Positions 14,197 to 17,401 of a stretch of 17,401 bases of DNA are shown here, in pieces. The position numbers and the translations under genes are program-made. This stretch comes from Anaerolineae bacterium (lineage in GTDB: Bacteria; Chloroflexota; Anaerolineae; UBA1429): NCBI GenBank assembly GCA_007118555.1, contig SKRJ01000371.1, forward strand, positions 1-17,401, written 5' to 3'. Under the pieces are notes generated by a model. That model was not told the origin of the DNA and ran no database searches. It was given only the letters and a program-made list of their open reading frames with translations. The number at the start of each line of letters is the position of its first letter. The stretch's first letter is position 1.

Positions 14197-15444
14197 CTAG
14201 GCACCGCGGCGCCAGTGAATGGTATCGACGAGGGCGCGATCCAGGGTCTGGCCGGGCGCATACAGCCGGGCGACATAACAGGCCAGGGAACGCAGCAACA
14301 GATGCGTCGAACCGCTGGCCTGGGACGTGCAATCGAGGACGTGCTGGCTCCCGTTGGCATCCAACCCATCCACCTTGGGGCAGCGGCCAAAAGGCAGGCG
14401 CTGCTCCCAGTAGGGCGTCTCGAGCGCGGCGGCCACTTCGGGCACGCGGCCGGTCACATCATAGCAGTAGGCGCGATAGGGAAGGAAACTGTCCTCGCCG
14501 CTTCTGGAGACCTGATTGGCCAGGGCCGACATCCAGCGGCGCAGCGCCAGCCAATAGTCGCGGGACATCATCGTCTCGATGTCCTCTCGCAGCTCTCCGG
14601 CACGGTAAGCGCGAAGGAGCGCTTCGATCTGATGCTGGGGGATCGAGAGATGTGCCATGGCACCCGCGACCAGCTCATCGCCCCCCTGATCGATGCTGGC
14701 GGCCCATTCGACACGCCCCTGCCGCACCAGATCCACGACAGTCTTTTTGTCGTCAACGATAAGAACGAGGGCGACGGTATCCGAGACGGGCGCCGCGTAG
14801 GCCACATGATGGGGGATGATGGTCGCGATCTCGAGGCCCAGCCGATCGGCAATCATCTCCAGGGTGCGAATCCAATCGACGGGCGCCAGCGAAAAGAACA
14901 TCTTGAGGCGCAGATGGTCGCCGGACAGGCCCCCCGGGCTGGTGACAGGGCGGCCGTCCAGGTTGATATAGGCCAGGGATCCGCAGACGATATCCTCTTT
15001 GGCCCCTCGCGCACGAACATCGAGGCGATCCTGGGCCTTGCGATAGCCGCGCCTCAAGAGCGAATCGAGCTCGGACTGGGTGATCGGCTTGCGGGGGTTG
15101 GGCCGCTGTATCTCGTCCACCACCGAGAGGCTGCGCGTCACGCCCGAGGGGATCGTCATCGTCACATGGTCGGGGACGATCTTGCGCGCCGCCCAACGGG
15201 GCGTCATGTCCTCGGCCTGGCTTAGGGCGCGTTCTGACCCGGCCAGCCAACGATCCGGATCGGGGCGGGTGCTATCGCCGATGCCCTGCACCGGTGCAGA
15301 CGCGACGCCGAGCAACTCGGCCGAGCCCTCCACCAGCTTGACGACCGCGGCTCGCACGAGACCCTTTTCCCACGACATGATGGTGTGGTGGGACATGGAC
15401 ATGCTGTTGGTACCACGCGAGCGTGGCCATCGTAGCGCTACCAT
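14197..15444 (-). CDS. FtsA/PilM-like SHS2-domain actin-fold protein
   Basis: 415 residues with the look of the FtsA/PilM ATPase family: an N-terminal AVVKLVEGSAELLGVASAPV strand pair, KIVPDHVTMTIPSG, the SHS2-like segment RPNPRKPITQSELDSLLRRGYRKAQ, and a central VALVLIVDDKKTVVDLVRQGRVEWAASIDQGGDEL resembling the phosphate-binding region of actin-fold proteins. The canonical first GxDxG loop of FtsA is not recognisable, so ATP binding may be altered. ATG 15444 has AGAGG close upstream. The gene sits between alaS and the baseplate-J-like membrane gene. A cytoplasmic scaffold for an envelope complex is plausible, but the protein should not be called FtsA itself. Confidence 0.65.
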   Translation of the reverse strand: MVALRWPRSRGTNSMSMSHHTIMSWEKGLVRAAVVKLVEGSAELLGVASAPVQGIGDSTRPDPDRWLAGSERALSQAEDMTPRWAARKIVPDHVTMTIPSGVTRSLSVVDEIQRPNPRKPITQSELDSLLRRGYRKAQDRLDVRARGAKEDIVCGSLAYINLDGRPVTSPGGLSGDHLRLKMFFSLAPVDWIRTLEMIADRLGLEIATIIPHHVAYAAPVSDTVALVLIVDDKKTVVDLVRQGRVEWAASIDQGGDELVAGAMAHLSIPQHQIEALLRAYRAGELREDIETMMSRDYWLALRRWMSALANQVSRSGEDSFLPYRAYCYDVTGRVPEVAAALETPYWEQRLPFGRCPKVDGLDANGSQHVLDCTSQASGSTHLLLRSLACYVARLYAPGQTLDRALVDTIHWRRGA

Positions 15445-15489
15445 GGTTATCCTCTGGCTACCTTTCCCACAGGGGCCAACACCCTCATG

Positions 15490-17401
15490 CTAGCCCAGCG
15501 CCTCACTGGCCAGATCGATCACAGTCTGCAGAGCGTCACCCAATTGGTCTGCGTCCTTGCCGCCCGCCTGCGCCATGTTCGGACGCCCGCCGCCCCCACC
15601 GCCCATGCGGCGAGCTGCGGTGCCGGCCAGCGTGCCGGCGCTCAGCCCGCGCCCGATGGCGTCATCGGTGAGTCCGACGACGAGCATGGGCCGGCCGTTG
15701 ATGATGGCGCCCAGGGCCACGATGGCGCTGCCGAGCCGGTCGCGCAGTTGGTCGGCCATCTGCCGCAGGGCATCCACATCTTGAGCCTCTACCTGCTCGG
15801 CCAGCACCTGAATGCCATCGATGGTCTGCGCTCTGGCGAGAATCACGTCCACCTGCTCGCCCGCCAGACGTTCCTGCAATTGCTGGATCAGGCGGCGCTG
15901 TTGGCGCATCTGCTCGACCAGATCCTGGGCCTTGTCCACCACCTGATCGGTGCGGGCGGCAAGGGTCTCGGCCACTTGCGCCAGCGTCTCGGCCTGCTGC
16001 AGACGGTAGGCGTCGGCGCCCCGGCCTGTGACGGCCTCGATGCGGCGCAGACCCGAGCCGATGCTGGCCTCGCTGGTGATGATGAACGAGCCGATTTGGC
16101 CCGTGGCGCTCAGATGGGTGCCGCCGCACAGCTCGGCGGTAAAGTCCTGGATCAGGATCACACGCACCTGATCGGTGTACTTTTCGCCAAAGAGGGCGAT
16201 CACTCCCTGGCCCAGCGCTTCTTCGTAACCCATCACGGTGGCGCTGACCGGGCGATTGGCCCGCACCTGCTCATTGACGATGCGCTCGACCTCCCGGATC
16301 TCGTCACGGCTCATGGCCGAGAGGTGCCCAAAGTCAAAGCGCAACCGCTCGGGCCCTACGAACGAGCCGGACTGGGCGGCGTGCCCGCCGAGCACTTCGC
16401 GCAGCGCGCGGTGCAACAGGTGGGTGGCCGTGTGGTTGCGGCCAATGTCCAGGCGGCGCTCGCTATCGATGCGCGCTGTCACCCTATCGCCCACGGTGAG
16501 GCAGCCCTCGACGATGTGGCCGCGATGGGCCGTCAGCCCCGGCATGGGGTGCACCGTATCGGTGACCACCATGCGACCCTCACTAGCGATGAGCTCGCCT
16601 GTATCGCCCACCTGACCGCCCGACTCGCCATAGAACGGGGTGCGATCCAGGACCACCTCAATGTCCCGGGAGCCGCACTCTTGCACCGACTGGCCGCCAG
16701 CGATGATGGCCAGCACCCGGGCCTGGGTCTCCCAGCTCTCATAGCCGACAAACTCGGTGGTGGGCAGATCCAGCGGCCGATAGACGCTGGCCAGGCTATC
16801 CACGGCAAACTGCTGGGCCGCGCGGCCACGTTCGCGCTGCTCTTGCATGGCGGCGCGAAAACCGGCGTCATCCACGCTCAGGCCCAGCTCCTCGGCGGCG
16901 TCACGGGTCAGCTCCAGGGGAAAGCCATAGGTGTCATAGAGCCGGAACGCCTCGACACCAGGGATCATGGTCTCGCCCCGCTCCTTGAGCTGCTCGGCCA
17001 GGTCGTCCAGCCGAGAGAGCCCCTGCTCGAGGGTGGCCAGGAAACGGCGCTCTTCCTGGGTGATGGTCTCGCAGATAAAGTTACGGCGCTGCTCGAGCTC
17101 GCGATAGTGATGCCCCATGGTGTCGATGACCACCGAGGCCGTCTCGGCCAGGAAGGGCTCGCGAAAGCCGATCATGCGGCCAAAGCGCGCAGCGCGGCGC
17201 AGGATCAGGCGCACGATATAGCTGCGCCCCTCGTTGCCGGGCAGCACGCCATCGGCGATCAGAAACGCCAGGGCGCGGCTGTGGTCGGCGATAACGCGGT
17301 AGGCCGTGCTGTTGGCCAGGCGGGTGGCTTCGTCGTGCCCCAGGAGCTCGCGGGTGCGCTGCATGATCGGCATGAACAGGTCGGTGTCATAGTTGTTTTC
17401 G
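15490..17401 (-). CDS. alaS: Alanyl-tRNA synthetase, 5' end outside the window
   Basis: About 637 C-terminal residues are visible; the frame stays open to the window edge (ENNYDTDLF precedes the first internal Met at 17373), so the start and most of the catalytic core lie to the right. Present are the end of the class II aminoacylation region (FLIADGVLPGNEGRSYIVRLILRR), the editing-domain zinc site with HTATHLLH (near 16420-16440) and CGGTHLSATG (near 16105-16130), a coiled-coil stretch, and the C-terminal DHHA1-type domain with the glycine-rich RRMGGGGGGRPNMAQAGGKD. It charges tRNA-Ala and hydrolyses mischarged Ser/Gly. It is the first visible gene of the minus-strand run; 45 bases separate it from the SHS2 gene. 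Confidence 0.97.
   Translation of the reverse strand, partial: ENNYDTDLFMPIMQRTRELLGHDEATRLANSTAYRVIADHSRALAFLIADGVLPGNEGRSYIVRLILRRAARFGRMIGFREPFLAETASVVIDTMGHHYRELEQRRNFICETITQEERRFLATLEQGLSRLDDLAEQLKERGETMIPGVEAFRLYDTYGFPLELTRDAAEELGLSVDDAGFRAAMQEQRERGRAAQQFAVDSLASVYRPLDLPTTEFVGYESWETQARVLAIIAGGQSVQECGSRDIEVVLDRTPFYGESGGQVGDTGELIASEGRMVVTDTVHPMPGLTAHRGHIVEGCLTVGDRVTARIDSERRLDIGRNHTATHLLHRALREVLGGHAAQSGSFVGPERLRFDFGHLSAMSRDEIREVERIVNEQVRANRPVSATVMGYEEALGQGVIALFGEKYTDQVRVILIQDFTAELCGGTHLSATGQIGSFIITSEASIGSGLRRIEAVTGRGADAYRLQQAETLAQVAETLAARTDQVVDKAQDLVEQMRQQRRLIQQLQERLAGEQVDVILARAQTIDGIQVLAEQVEAQDVDALRQMADQLRDRLGSAIVALGAIINGRPMLVVGLTDDAIGRGLSAGTLAGTAARRMGGGGGGRPNMAQAGGKDADQLGDALQTVIDLASEALG

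Noticed and set aside
11094..15225. Long plus-strand open frames opposite mltG, the baseplate-J-like gene and the SHS2 gene
   Set aside because: These are shadows of coding sequence with clear family motifs on the minus strand; no ribosome sites or recognisable protein features.

Overview
The window looks like a chromosomal segment of a GC-rich bacterium, most probably a Chloroflexota (Anaerolineae-like) genome. I base this on the gene order alaS / FtsA-like SHS2 protein / baseplate-J-like membrane protein / ruvX / mltG / creatininase, on the secreted C25 peptidase, and on the protein sequences. The lineage is an inference from memory, not a search result. No rRNA, tRNA, CRISPR array, transposase or phage module is visible.

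Left part (1 to about 5964, plus strand): a compact accessory locus that reads as a RiPP (ribosomally made, modified peptide) cassette. After a roughly 400-base non-coding leader with a good sigma70-type promoter (TTGACG-17-TATCAT) come a PqqD-like RRE protein, a radical SAM/SPASM enzyme coupled to it by an ATGA overlap, a 47-residue peptide that looks like the precursor (YxxP leader motif, two Cys, C-terminal Ser), and an HprK-like P-loop kinase. A strong intergenic hairpin follows, and then a 992-residue secreted C25 (gingipain-type) cysteine peptidase. The working model: the RRE protein presents the leader to the radical SAM enzyme, the kinase phosphorylates the peptide (possibly its last Ser), and the peptidase may process the product or act outside the cell.

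Middle (6049 to 7520, plus strand): a stand-alone pyruvate-kinase C-terminal-domain protein, then a gene with its own promoter and terminator that I read as a selenoprotein. It is a peroxiredoxin whose peroxidatic Cys codon is an in-frame TGA (6852-6854), fused to a C-terminal glutaredoxin domain with a CPGC motif. Conventional gene calling would break or truncate this gene. This is the clearest unusual finding in the window.

Right part (7563 to 17401, minus strand): one tightly packed convergent run of eight genes, transcribed leftward: alaS (5' end outside the window), SHS2/FtsA-like, baseplate-J-like membrane protein, ruvX, mltG, creatininase-family hydrolase, membrane-fused spermidine-synthase-like protein and a cysK-type PLP enzyme. 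Short gaps and 1 to 4 base overlaps suggest an operon. The two directions of transcription meet at a bidirectional terminator at 7486-7520.
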